This document shows positions 43,712 to 53,249 of a stretch of 64,000 nucleotides of DNA, in pieces. The notes under the pieces were generated by a model that worked only from the letters and a program-made list of their open reading frames with translations, made no database searches and was not told the DNA's origin. The stretch lies in contig NC_092701.1 in the NCBI RefSeq assembly GCF_964275005.1, forward strand, positions 10,039,453 through 10,103,452. Direction: 5' to 3'. Source of the stretch: Diadema setosum. Lineage: Eukaryota > Echinodermata > Echinoidea > Diadematoida > Diadematidae. A program made the translations under genes and the position numbers. The stretch's first letter is position 1. Each line of letters opens with the position of its first letter.

Positions 43712-43868
43712 CTACAATGCTCCTTTTTTTCCGACTGCTTGAGGGCTTGGTGTCAGATATGTATCATCATCGACTCCGCCATCGGCGAGGACTTCCATGT
43801 ACTCATTCTCGACTTGGTCATCCGTCTCCTCATCGAGTGAATTGTAAATAGGCTCTGGATCTCTTTTC
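43712..43868 (-). CDS. TSP1-receptor exon 6: ITAM-like tail and stop
   Basis: Acceptor TCTTCACCTTCCAG; 157 nt entering in phase 2 and ending TAG. It encodes KRDPEPIYNSLDEETDDQVE, NEYMEVLADGG, VDDDTYLTPSP and a Lys-rich end. The acidic context around three tyrosines is typical of Src/Syk-family substrates. YNSL and YMEV are 11 residues apart, within ITAM spacing, but the second motif ends in Val. Confidence 0.83.
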
Positions 43869-46800
43869 CTGGAAGGTGAAGAGATAAAGTATAGAACCAC
43901 CTGACTTTGTTTAGACTCTACAATCCCTCTCTTCTCGTGTTATTTGGACCCCCTTGTTTTATCGTATCAATGTTACGTATTTTCGATTGCCATTAGGTTC
44001 TTGGCAACTGTTCTGTATATGGATATTGATATGGAACGCATGTAATTATTTCTACAGATGTACATTATGTAATGGCAACTGTTAACATCATGCAAAATAA
44101 TGAATACTGTTTTATTCCAGTTACTTGTACATAATATTCAATGAAATTGTTGAAAATTTATTTAATTCTAAAGCAATGCCATGTTATCATATCAAATCAA
44201 ATCAAATCAAATCAAGTAATTCGACCCCTATCGTTTACTAATATGGTATTACATACGCAGTGAATTGTCTTACCAGTATACAGTATTTTTATACAAAGGG
44301 TCTTACAGTTATCATTACTAAAGCATTGCAAGGTGGTCATTTATTACGTGTCTATCAAAAGGAACACGATGGGCAAAACCACTTGTCCAAGGGTGCAACC
44401 ACCAGGCAAGATTCGATCCCCGGATCCATGGTATAAGAACACGGAGTCATATCCTCTACACCACAGTGACTCGTCAATGAATATGACAGCACTATAACAT
44501 GAAAGCTGCTTTGCCCACATCTCCGCAGCCGACCTCTTTCACTTGCAGCAAGAGTAACAGACTGCTAATCAAGAGTTGGCCTATTTACTAGTAGTCACTG
44601 CAGGAAATGCTCCAGCAAGAAATAAACTGGTCTTTCTATGCAGTGTATATACATCATTGTCTCACGAGACAGTCGGATGCCAACCATGTCAGGCAGCAAC
44701 ATTGCATGCCACACTATAATTTTCGTCGGTACGAAAATCTTACTGAGAAAGACATCGACGGGCAGTTTCTTCACTCGGAGTGACTTTGGAGCTCAGCATC
44801 AAGACAGAACGGCGATTGTTGAATTTTGAAAGTGTAGAAGTTAGGGCATTATTTGTTAAATCCGCTTGACTCGTCCGGTCGGGAATACGAAGTACGGTGT
44901 AACAATATGAAATGCCTCCACCAAACACATTCTCTTATCCACGACTCCATGACATTTGCTCCCATGAAATATCTGCATGCTAAGCAAAACATTCATCTTA
45001 CCCACAAACATAACCCTAACTCCTAATCCTAAGCCCTCACATCAAAATAAACCGTGTCACAACCCTAACCCTAACCCTACCCGAAGTCCTTGGAGAAAAA
45101 TAAGACCGGAGCAACTGTCACAGGAGCAAATGTCGTGTCGCTCGTATCACGTATCAACTGAATGCACTAGTGGTTTCCATTCTCTCATACACCATGACTG
45201 CTTTTAAATCGAGATAATGTTTCGAAGGAAGCACAGATGAAAGAGACATTGTGAATAAAGATAAAAATACTCACGCGACTCTTTTGTCTTTTTGTTTTTG
45301 TGGCGTCTTACGAGGGCTACGGGACACTGGTAGATCGATTTCAATGTATTCCGGTTCTTTATCATTTCTCTTCTTTGGGCTTGATCGTGGTCTGGAAGAA
45401 AAAGAAAACAAACAAACAAACCTTAACCATAATTCTTATACTCTCAATAAATAATGATAACCAAACTTACGTATCATAGCAACAGTGATGTAAGATTCAG
45501 GAACTACACGCCTCGTGGTAGATATTGAGAGAAGGGAATCTTTAGACAGGTAACAGAAAGAACTCGCATTTTTATTTTTTATTTTTTAAGACTGCAGCAG
45601 ATTTGCGTTGCTACAGGTGACTCCAATCATGCCAATTATAACGAAGTCCTCGGGATCGGCATTTCTATTTTCGATCTAATGAAATTTCGTTATATCCGAG
45701 CAAATAAAGTGCAAAAAGATTATCATGCAGATGATAACTTTGGGCCTTGAATTTTACTTAGTACTTCGTTAGATGCGAAATCTCGTAATAACCGTGTTCG
45801 TTGTAACGAGAGTGCACTGTATTCATTCTTAATCGACTAATTAAATTATCTTACTATTAGTTTTCTTCTTTTTTTTTCATATTTAAAGTCTTCTTGCTTT
45901 TCCATCTTATTGTTCCTTTATACTTCCACATGTAGTAAATGTTGGAACTATATGCAAATAGATTTAAAAAACAAAGTACACACACACACACACACACACT
46001 ACCAAAAAAAAAACAAAAAAAAATGTGTTGTTCCAGAAGCCTTTCAAACTTACAGCGGCTCCGGTGGACGTTTATACCGGCCAGGCTCTCCGTAGCGGTA
46101 GCTGGGATGATAGGGGTATTGGGTGTGTAAGTAGCGCATGTCGTATGGCGAATACGAATCTTGGCAACATGGCTGGCAACAGCAGCAGCTATTCGCCCCG
46201 TCGCAACCATAGCAACAGGTCCCTGTCGGCCTGTCGCTGCAACACTCGCCACAACCGCACGTGAAAGACGGGCATATGCTGCTGATTGAAATTTCGATAA
46301 GAAACATAAAATACGCTGTCATACACTTTAAACTGCTCTTTTACTTCTATACAGTTTAAAGAGAGAGAGAAAAAAAGTTGTTAGGTAGGTGCTAAAGGTC
46401 ATTAACGTAACACACACCAGAATGAACGGACAACTATCCCGTAACTACGATTTGTTAATTGTCAGTAAAGTTGTTCTGGCAACACAGTTTATTTTTCATT
46501 ATAATGATTATGTTTCACCAATGTTACTGTTATACGTAAAAGGCAAGGTATTTCTCCTATACACTTCCCTGAATAATGTATTTTGGCAAGGGATACATTG
46601 TTAAATTGGCAAAATTTGGCTTATAGTATTCTGTTTCATTCCATGTTTCATGACATGAATCGCACGTCACACACTTTCGATTTTAACGTTACGCCAGATG
46701 GCCATTGGCAATGATATCTTTTGAACCGGCGATATCTAAGTGAGGTTTTAATTGGTTTTGAAAATGCACTTTGAACAGCGATATCGCTGTGCTGGGATCT

Positions 46801-49800
46801 TGGATCATAGATCTACGACCAGTTGATTACCTTCCATCTGGCTTGCGGCAACCGTAGAGACACGCACACATGAGAGATACTCCTAGGGCAACACCTATCC
46901 CGACAAGCATGCCCAGCAACAGGGTGGTTATGAACTGGTCTGGCGGTATGCAACAATTCGGGGAAGGTGTTCAATGTGAAGTAAAAGAGAAAAATTGAAA
47001 AATGAAAGTGACGGTAAATTCGCTTTAATGCTTCACTTAACGTCGACAAATGGAGCTAAACCTAGTAAAGCAAATTAACTAGCTCACGGTTCATTTATGT
47101 CGAAAATCTCCATTCGCGATCTTGACCGTCATACCGTTCCACGAGAGCGTGTCAACCTCTCAGTTTATTTAACTCTCTTGGACGTTACTTTTTTTGTTAA
47201 ATGAGGGTATTTTGTCATATTTACATGCCTTCTCTCGTTTCAGGAAATCTACTTCTTCATTTGAGTGGGTCGTTCCTTTAATTCAGAAGTTGCACCAGGC
47301 ATTATACTTGTTCTGTGCGTAATTTTTCGTCACAGCGTTTTCTGTAAGTTTGTTTGAACTGCGTAGTAAAGTTGCATCCTTGGTTGCATCTAAGTTAAGC
47401 GATGAACATGATGTAATGACCGTAATAGTAACCCCAAAAAAGTTGGCAATGATTATCATGACACTAATTTGCTGATATCCTCATCACTATAATTGATGTC
47501 AACTAGTCGATTCACAGGTGGCACAAACCCGGGGTACCATTTAGGACCTAATGGAGGAGAATTCACAAGAAGTAAAAGATGTACAAGCCGAGCAAGAAGA
47601 AGCCGAGTTGAATCGAGCGCCTCATCTTTCAACGAATGCAAAATCCTGTTCCACTAATAAAGACTGCGAATATGAAATCTTACTCCTCTAATAAAGGAAA
47701 ATTTCTCGACTTACAGACAATAAGGCATGCAGTAACATCGCCCATTCACCCATCACGGGTGAATCCTCGCTAGCCTGAGAGAGCTGAGGAAGTGATTCGG
47801 ACGAGTCACGAAACTGTTCTTTCCTTGATTTTCACAAGTAAGTCCAATAGAACTACACACTTTTACCATCTATGTTTGTATCATCCATGCCACATCTCGA
47901 ACGTTATCGAATTCGGTCAAAGCCAAAGTACACTGTAGGCATATAGCCACAACAATAACGACACAGAGTAGGCCCTAGACGACGAAATTATTTTTATTAC
48001 AATCTGTCACACATAATTCTTTAATTAAAAGTTATCTTCTTTCCGAATCATTCAATTATTTTTTTGCATGCTTTGTTTTCCAAATAGCAAACAAAGAAAA
48101 AAAACACAGAGCAAAATCAAAAAGTAATGTCGAAGTGATGGCAGAAAAACAAATAATTTCATAGCAACTGACTAATTTATTGACCATGGTTAATCGACTC
48201 TCATAGTTACCTTGACAACCTCCGGTGAGCTCCTTGACCGTCTGCTGATCACAGTCCATCCCAAGACATCGCCTCCATTCTTCCTCGCGACCTGTGACCC
48301 TGTTGCATAGACCTCTGACTTGTGACATTTGACCCCGGCACTGCCTCCATCTCGACTGCTTGCCTACACCGCACGACACATTGCAGTGACCCCATTCCAT
48401 CCAGAATGGACCCGGGTCAACACGAGCGCGCTCAACAGTCTCGAGTCCTCGAAAAAGCTGATTCGATCCGTGATCATCAAAGCCCAAGCCGTGGTAATGG
48501 TAATTGCCAAGGTCATTGGTCCTGCCGATGACTGGAGCGCCGAAATCATGTCGAGCTTCGAATCCCGTGGCCAGTGCGTTCAGTTCGTTCTCGAGATTGT
48601 TGTCGTCGAAGTGATTGAGGTCAGCATCAGAAATTCTCGGGTTGCCAATTCGCCCGAGATCCAAATTTATGGTTCGCCTGGAACCAGCGCTCAGCACCCT
48701 TAACTGGTTCCCACCGCCGTAAGAATCGGCGTTTAGGAATTGTCCCCTCGGTTTTCCGTCTGCTAAATTCTCGGTTCGATATTGTCCGATTAGAGAGTTG
48801 CTGTAGTCTCCGTTTACAGAATTAATGTTACGATCTACGGCCCGACCGATGTAATCTCGCCGACGGACTCGGGCGTCCCGTGGTTGACTCTCACGATGTG
48901 ATGGGATCGGCTGGGGTACGTCCGCGTCTTTTGTGTCATTGTTTCCTTTTCCTGACGAATAAATAATCCGTGCATAAATTATACGGAATGAAATTATCAC
49001 GTATATGTGACCGTGCATCACAAAACGAACAAAAAGTCGCACACCTTGATTTTACGCGAGGACTCAAGAAAGGTGAAATGGGTGAACCGGGTCAATTTTG
49101 AGTTTTCCATATTTTCTGAAAGAGCTATCTTTCTTCTACACTATTCATGAGTTTTGGATCATAGATTGAAGGGGAAAGTGGGTTTTTAGCAGTTTTGCTA
49201 CAACCCCTTTTTTGGTAGAGTATTGTGATCAGGTTTTCCTTTCAGAGGCCCCTTTCATTTCCTGAAAATCCTTTGCACCCTCTTCACTTTCAACTCTAAT
49301 AACTTTTGAAAGGAAAATGCTATTGCTCTGAAAGTTGACACTTTATCATGGTCAGAATGTGGTAATAAACCATGCTTAATTTCAGCTTAATCTGATAATC
49401 CCTTAATTGTTGGTACTACAGTAGTTAACATCATGTTTTGTCCCATTCATGGCACAGGTAGCACGGCTTAATTAAGCACTTGAATAGACCCTTACTTCGG
49501 AGCCTCTTTCCTCAGTGCACACTTTCCAGAGTGTGTGCTTTCTTTCCAGTATTTATATAGGTTAGGGAATCCATTTGAATTGAGTTATACTAGTACATCA
49601 TTTTAAAGCTTAGAGTACATGTATGTTCTTTCAGAATCTGCCCTTAGGCCAAAAAAAAAAAAAAAAAAAAAATGTTGCATTGGCGTAACCCGCCCGACCC
49701 TAAAAATTCCGCCGACCCCATGTTTTTTTATTATTTTTTTTTGCTATCGATATCAAATATCTTGTTGATTGTGATCGCGATCGCACAAACCCGGAAGTGG

Positions 49801-52503
49801 AAACGGCTCTGGGGATATCGGATGTACGAGGGAGAGATCTAGCGCCTCACACATAAGCCTTCCTTGATCAGTACGTCATCTGTTTCCAACACGGACACGT
49901 ACTCTAACAATACGTAGCATTCAGACTGCGATGTATTGTGCACAGTTTTGCCATAGGTTTCTTGTGTAAAGAACTTACACGAATCTGTATATGTGGGACT
50001 GTAATAGAGATCGCCGTGTGCGATGAAAAGATCATACATATGGGTCAATTTGCATATATCTTATCTAGGTCAAAATAGTAAAATATGAAGTGAAAACATT
50101 CAGGATAGGGATTTCAACATCTTTAAATTCTGTGAAGGGGTATAATTCCAGTAATATCGGCCTCATAAATGATTTGTAGAATAGATGAACACAGCACATT
50201 CGGTGTAGCAGTTGTAACTGTTTACTGAGCTGAGCACGAGTTTTACACGTAAAATGCAAGTAGCAAAAAAAGAAAAAAAAAAAAAATCCGCCCGACCGAC
50301 CCTATTTGAAAATCTCATGTTACGCCAATGCAACAATTTTTTTTTTTTTTGGCCTTACCTAAAAACCCATGTCTGGTGACTTTTTGTTTGTTTTGTGGTG
50401 CACTTTATACATAAACCTGTGCTTTGTAACATATACATGACTTGTTGTATATCCATAGTACGGTTCATAATTGTGCCCTTGTAAATAGTGTATATATGGT
50501 GTTTTTGTTATTCTACTCAGCCTTATCTTTGATATTATTTTGTCTGTAATCTGTAGGGGGACTACATTTAACAAGCAGTGCTTCTAAGTAGTCCCCTCCA
50601 CATTTGTACATGGTGTGATTTTATCTCAGAATATCACGATATTTTATATATACATGTAATATACTCTGTATAGTATTGATATTATATCCACCATGTGTTA
50701 TACCCTGTATATTTTATCATATAATGTCCACTATGTGGAATATGAATAAATTTCAAATTTCAAATTTCAAATTTCAGGGTCATATATATATATATATATA
50801 TATATAGTATATGCGTAGTTTTGAGAGTGGGCACTGAACAACAGGTCATGCAGTGAAGATATCCTCTGTAATGCTGAAACTAATTATGCAACACTGAAGT
50901 TTGGCGGAGGAGTGACATATGGGTATACACTATGTGACGATGTGAGATCCTCGGCGAGGGAGCGAAGCGACCGAGGGGAAGGGGGAGGGTGTGGGAGGGG
51001 GTATCCCCCTCCCACGGTAGGGTTTTTTTGAAAAAAAAAAAAAACAGAGTACAAAAGTCGCGTTTATAGAGCATTTAAAAACAATTTGTAGGACATTAAA
51101 CATAGTGAAAGAAAAAATCAGTGCGAAGGACTATCCTTAAAACACACGGGGGTACATGACGGCGTGAAACCCTCGGCGAGGAAGCCGCAAGCGACCGAGC
51201 GGGGGGAGGGTGTGGGAAGGGGTATTCCCCTCTCACGGTAGGGACGTGTCCCGCCCCCTCCCACGGGTAGGGAATTTTTGTAAAAACAGATTACAAAAGT
51301 CGTGTTTATAGAGCATTAAATAGAAAACTTCTAGGGAATTAAACATAGTATACAAAAAATCAGTGCAAAGGGCTGTATTAATGCGGGGGGGGGGTACATT
51401 ATGTGACGGTGTGAGATCCTCGGCGAGGGTGTGTGCTTAGGCTACATGTGTGTGTGTGGGGGGGGGGGGTTACAAAAAAGACTCTGTAAAAACAGAGTAT
51501 AAAAGTCGATTTTATAGAGCATTTTAAATCAAATTTCTGCGAAGAACTATGATCAAAACTTACGAAAACTAAACTTATGAAAACTAGGCCTATTGAATTC
51601 ATTTTACTATTTATAGTATAACTAGCAGAGCGAGCGAGCTCCTTTCACTTTGCCATTCGTCTGAAATGTATTCATTAAAAGCTTAAACGTGATCGCATTG
51701 CTCGAGCAAAGAAAATTATTCTTATATTGCTAGAAAGTATAGAAGGAAAGGAGTATAAATGAAAGGTTTGGTAAAGGTATGTATCAGGGAGCACAATGGA
51801 GGACGCGAGGCTAACACTATCTATACACTAAATTTGCTCATAAGTAAATCAGTTAGTGTATAGATTTATATAATACTAATAGCGTATATTATTAGTGTAT
51901 TATTTCAAATTGACAAGACACATTTTTTTTTAGACAAGAAATTATTGTTCATTTTGGTCTTTAAATAATTATTTGTTACAGGGGCAGGGGGGGGGGGGGG
52001 GTTAAAAACTCGTTTTGCGCCCGTCGTTTCCTGCGCCCTATAGGCCCTATAGGGCCTATTAGGCTCCGTAAGCTACAGAGACAGAGACATTTCAAACTTA
52101 ATATTGGTACAGTCCTCACAACAGTAGTTATCAGTTAAAAATAAATAAATACTGTCCAGTAATGGTCCAAATCGGTAAGAAGCCACCCCTCCCCCCCCCC
52201 CCCTCCCACACACACACACGTTCCGTGGTCCCTGCACTGTACTTTCACCCGATGTGATTTCTGGAGACTTCACTTGTCGGTGTGTAGGGCCTACCAACTT
52301 TGTACATAAACTTAGTTTAAGCCATAATATCGTCTAGTTTGGGGCAGATCAAAATACACATTGCGATCGACTGTTTAGCCTACGTCCACGAGTTGAATAA
52401 ACAAAGTTAATCTTCAACCTCAACTTTAGTCACACTTACCGAATGAAGAAGAAGATAACAACAGATGTATTACAAAGAGACGGAACCATGCAAACTGCAT
52501 CAT
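43712..52503 (-). CDS. Type I membrane protein: TSP1 ectodomain, Cys-rich juxtamembrane segment, ITAM-like tyrosine tail (gene span)
   Basis: Six exons on the minus strand (52503-52440, 48951-48211, 46939-46831, 46278-46054, 45391-45275, 43868-43712) join with matching phases (1,1,2,2,2). They give 1413 nt, or 470 residues. Layout: signal peptide 1-21; acidic, Asn/Gly/Arg-rich stalk with a furin-like RVRR (49-52); one thrombospondin type-1 repeat (about 202-255; WMEWGHCNVSCGVG, final CLGMDC); membrane span about 272-296; 14 cysteines at 305-344 including CCCC, likely palmitoylated. The Tyr/Pro-rich tail has YIEI (395), YNSL (427), YMEV (442) and YLTP (456). YNSL-x11-YMEV is ITAM-like, and YLTP fits Crk/Nck-type SH2 sites. 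TSP1 repeats bind matrix or partner proteins, so this looks like a receptor that signals through tyrosine phosphorylation. No orthologue was recognised. It shares an upstream region with an ASB-like gene. Confidence 0.8.
44189..44480 (-). mobile_element. tRNA-derived SINE with (TTGAT)n tail
   Basis: On the minus strand a tRNA-like head (about 44474-44403) has an A box TGGTGTAGAGG and a B box GGATCGAATC. A ~190-bp body and a TTGATTTGATTTGATTTGAT tail (44214-44190) follow. It lies in the last intron of the TSP1-receptor gene, in the same direction. It is not the same family as the repeat at 31-616. Confidence 0.72.
44945..45140. mobile_element. Short foldback element containing CCCTAA repeats
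   Basis: The left end CATGACATTTGCTCC and right end GGAGCAAATGTCGTG form inverted ends about 170 bp apart. Inside, ATAACCCTAAC and three CCCTAA units (about 45063-45080) resemble telomeric repeats. The right end, with GGAGCAA-TGTC-CAGGAGCAAATGTC, recurs at about 58150-58185 (AGAGCAATCATCGCAGGAGC). Confidence 0.65.
45275..45391 (-). CDS. TSP1-receptor exon 5: basic linker with YIEI motif
   Basis: Acceptor TTTTTCTTCCAG, donor GTCGC|GTGAGT; 117 nt, phase 2-2. It encodes PRSSPKKRNDKEPEYIEIDL then PVSRSPRKTPQKQKDKRV. EPEYIEID is an acidic-context tyrosine motif; SRSP and RKTP look like proline-directed kinase sites. The frame used is fixed by the phases of its neighbours. Confidence 0.8.
45392..46053. 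other. Receptor intron between exons 4 and 5
   Basis: Contains (CA)n at 45979-45999 and A-runs beside the exon 4 donor. No other exon was seen. Confidence 0.5.
46054..46278 (-). CDS. TSP1-receptor exon 4: cysteine cluster and Tyr/Pro-rich segment
   Basis: Donor CCGCT|GTAAGT. The acceptor is a CAGCAG pair, so use of either AG would add or omit one Ser. It is 225 nt, phase 2-2. Fourteen cysteines in 40 residues (CGCGECC, TCCYGC, SCCCCQPCC) are followed by SPYDMRYLHTQYPYHPSYRY and KRPPEP. Cytoplasmic cysteine clusters like this are often palmitoylated; the Tyr/Pro-rich stretch could bind SH2, SH3 or WW partners. Confidence 0.82.
46285..46830. other. Receptor intron between exons 3 and 4
   Basis: Nothing recognised beyond a short GA patch near 46362. 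Confidence 0.4.
46831..46939 (-). CDS. TSP1-receptor exon 3: transmembrane segment
   Basis: Acceptor ATACCGCCAG, donor GGAAG|GTAATC; 109 nt, entering in phase 1 and leaving in phase 2. It encodes DQFITTLLLGMLVGIGVALG, then VSLMCACLYGCRKPDG. This is a glycine-rich membrane helix (GxxxG-like GMLVGIG) followed by juxtamembrane cysteines and basic residues, as in type I proteins. The pyrimidine tract of the acceptor is modest. Confidence 0.78.
47456..47547 (-). CDS. Candidate alternative last exon (secreted isoform)
   Basis: In the intron between the TSP1 and membrane exons, TTCTCCTCCATTAG is a fair acceptor in the phase that exon 2 needs. It opens 29 codons (PKWYPGFVPPVNRLVDINYS, then DEDISKLVS) before TGA. 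Used instead of exon 3, it would end the protein without a membrane span. No nearby AATAAA was seen, so this is a hypothesis. Confidence 0.28.
48211..48951 (-). CDS. TSP1-receptor exon 2: stalk and thrombospondin type-1 repeat
   Basis: Acceptor ATTCGTCAG, donor CAAG|GTAACT; 741 nt, phase 1-1. The first ~180 residues are charged, low in hydrophobics and rich in Asn, Asp, Gly and Arg, with RVRRR near the start. The TSP1 repeat follows, with the WxxW motif used for C-mannosylation, CSVTCG-like CNVSCG, the RWRQC arginine layer and six cysteines. The exon is open from end to end. Confidence 0.87.
48952..49643. other. Receptor intron 1, proximal part
   Basis: About 0.7 kb without recognised exon or element; pyrimidine-rich and non-coding. 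Confidence 0.4.
49644..50357. mobile_element. MITE-like element, family F
   Basis: About 714 bp. Left end TAGGCC, an A-run and TGTTGCATTGGCGTAAC. Right end GTTACGCCAATGCAACA, a T-run and GGCCTTA. Inner GCCCGACCCTA / GCCCGACCGACCCTA stretches sit just inside both ends. The middle is unique AT-rich sequence with no protein. Confidence 0.8.
50358..50929. other. Receptor intron 1, middle; AAATTTC and (TA)n tracts
   Basis: (CAAATTT)n at about 50752-50777 and (TA)n at 50784-50806. No exon seen. Confidence 0.5.
50930..52042 (+). mobile_element. GC-run-rich interspersed element, copy 2
   Basis: Reverse-complement relative of 20775-21780. Three internal repeats begin at about 50939, 51162 and 51410 (GTGAGATCCTCGGCGAGGG; steps about 223 and 248 bp). 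Each has a GGGTGTGGGAGGGGGTATC patch and AAAAGTCG-GTTTATAGAGCAT. An AT-rich half with TATACACTAA follows, ending in a G-run and GTTTCCTGCGCCC. It is one internal repeat longer than copy 1. No protein was seen. Confidence 0.75.
52043..52439. other. Receptor intron 1, distal part
   Basis: A C-run with (CA)n at 52186-52219. No exon before the exon 1 donor. Confidence 0.45.
52440..52503 (-). CDS. TSP1-receptor exon 1: signal peptide
   Basis: Two ATGs in tandem (52503 and 52500). It encodes FAWFRLFVIHLLLSSSSF, a clear signal peptide. The donor TTCG|GTAAGT leaves one base (phase 1), which joins the GA at the start of exon 2 to make Gly. Confidence 0.78.
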
Positions 52504-52988
52504 TCTTTCACCCCATCAGCGCACATCGTATGGCACAGAAGTTCCACGTAGATTGGATCCTTTTTGGAGACTAAACATAGGGCTTCATGCTGAAAATAAA
52601 CCTCCCTAGTATATTGTGCAATTGGGCAATAATTCAGTGTTCTGCGCGCGCTAGATGCAAAAAGACGCATAAAACGTATTCAATCAGGCTACATAAAGGA
52701 CATGTGCAGACACGCGTACTACAGCCAGTGTATCAAAAGCGCGTGAAATAATGGTGAGCGCGCAGCACACGCACAGATTATTGTGAATGGGGGAATTACG
52801 TATCCCCCCCCCCCCTCCCGACGACATCACGGGAATAGCTTTACGATGACAGGGGCAAACTTCTACAGGCTTATCATCTGAGCATGAGGCTACTTTGCTG
52901 CTGGGGTTGACGAAGAGATCTACGTGTATCTAAATTTCATTTCATTTCTAGATCTGTGGCTCTGAAATTTTACGAGACCTTTCAAGCC
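52504..52988. promoter_or_regulatory. Divergent intergenic region, probable bidirectional promoter
   Basis: Only about 485 bp separate the start codons of the TSP1-receptor (minus) and the ASB-like gene (plus). The stretch is richer in CG dinucleotides than its surroundings (GCGCGCGCTAG, GACACGCGTAC, AAAGCGCG, GAGCGCGC) and has no clear TATA box, as expected for CpG-type divergent promoters. A possible acceptor (TTTCATTTCTAG at 52950) could mean an upstream leader exon for the plus gene. Confidence 0.5.
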
Positions 52989-53249
52989 ATGAATTCTAGG
53001 GGCAGGCATCACAGCATTGACAGGTCTTCGCGATTCGCTGGCAACCCCGGGCGGACCCCGCTGGGCGCTGGATCGGAGAGCCCAAGGCGCTGTCTCGTTG
53101 ACGCTTCGTGTCACACCAATGACCAAGGCGAGGATTTGCCTCTCTGCATGCTGCGTTTGAGTTCCTTTCCTGACGTCACTAAACCCAGCGAGAAGCTTTG
53201 TCGGGCAATCGAAAATGGGGACGTCGAGTTTTGCAGATGTTTCCTTTCA
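52989..53249 (+). CDS. ASB-like exon 1
   Basis: The first in-frame ATG is at 52989; the frame is open upstream to 52956 without another ATG. It encodes MNSRGRHHSIDRSSRF through DVEFCRCFLS. Donor TTTCA|GTAAGC, phase 0. The last ~20 residues are the first helix of an ankyrin repeat that continues in exon 2. Confidence 0.75.

Noticed and set aside
48322-48703. Plus-strand open frames of 69 and 124 codons
   Set aside because: Antisense shadows of the TSP1 exon, which has a recognisable domain and matching splice sites.
48221-52503. ITIM motifs in the receptor tail
   Set aside because: None of the tyrosine motifs has I/V/L/S two residues before the Tyr; ITAM-like is the closer fit.
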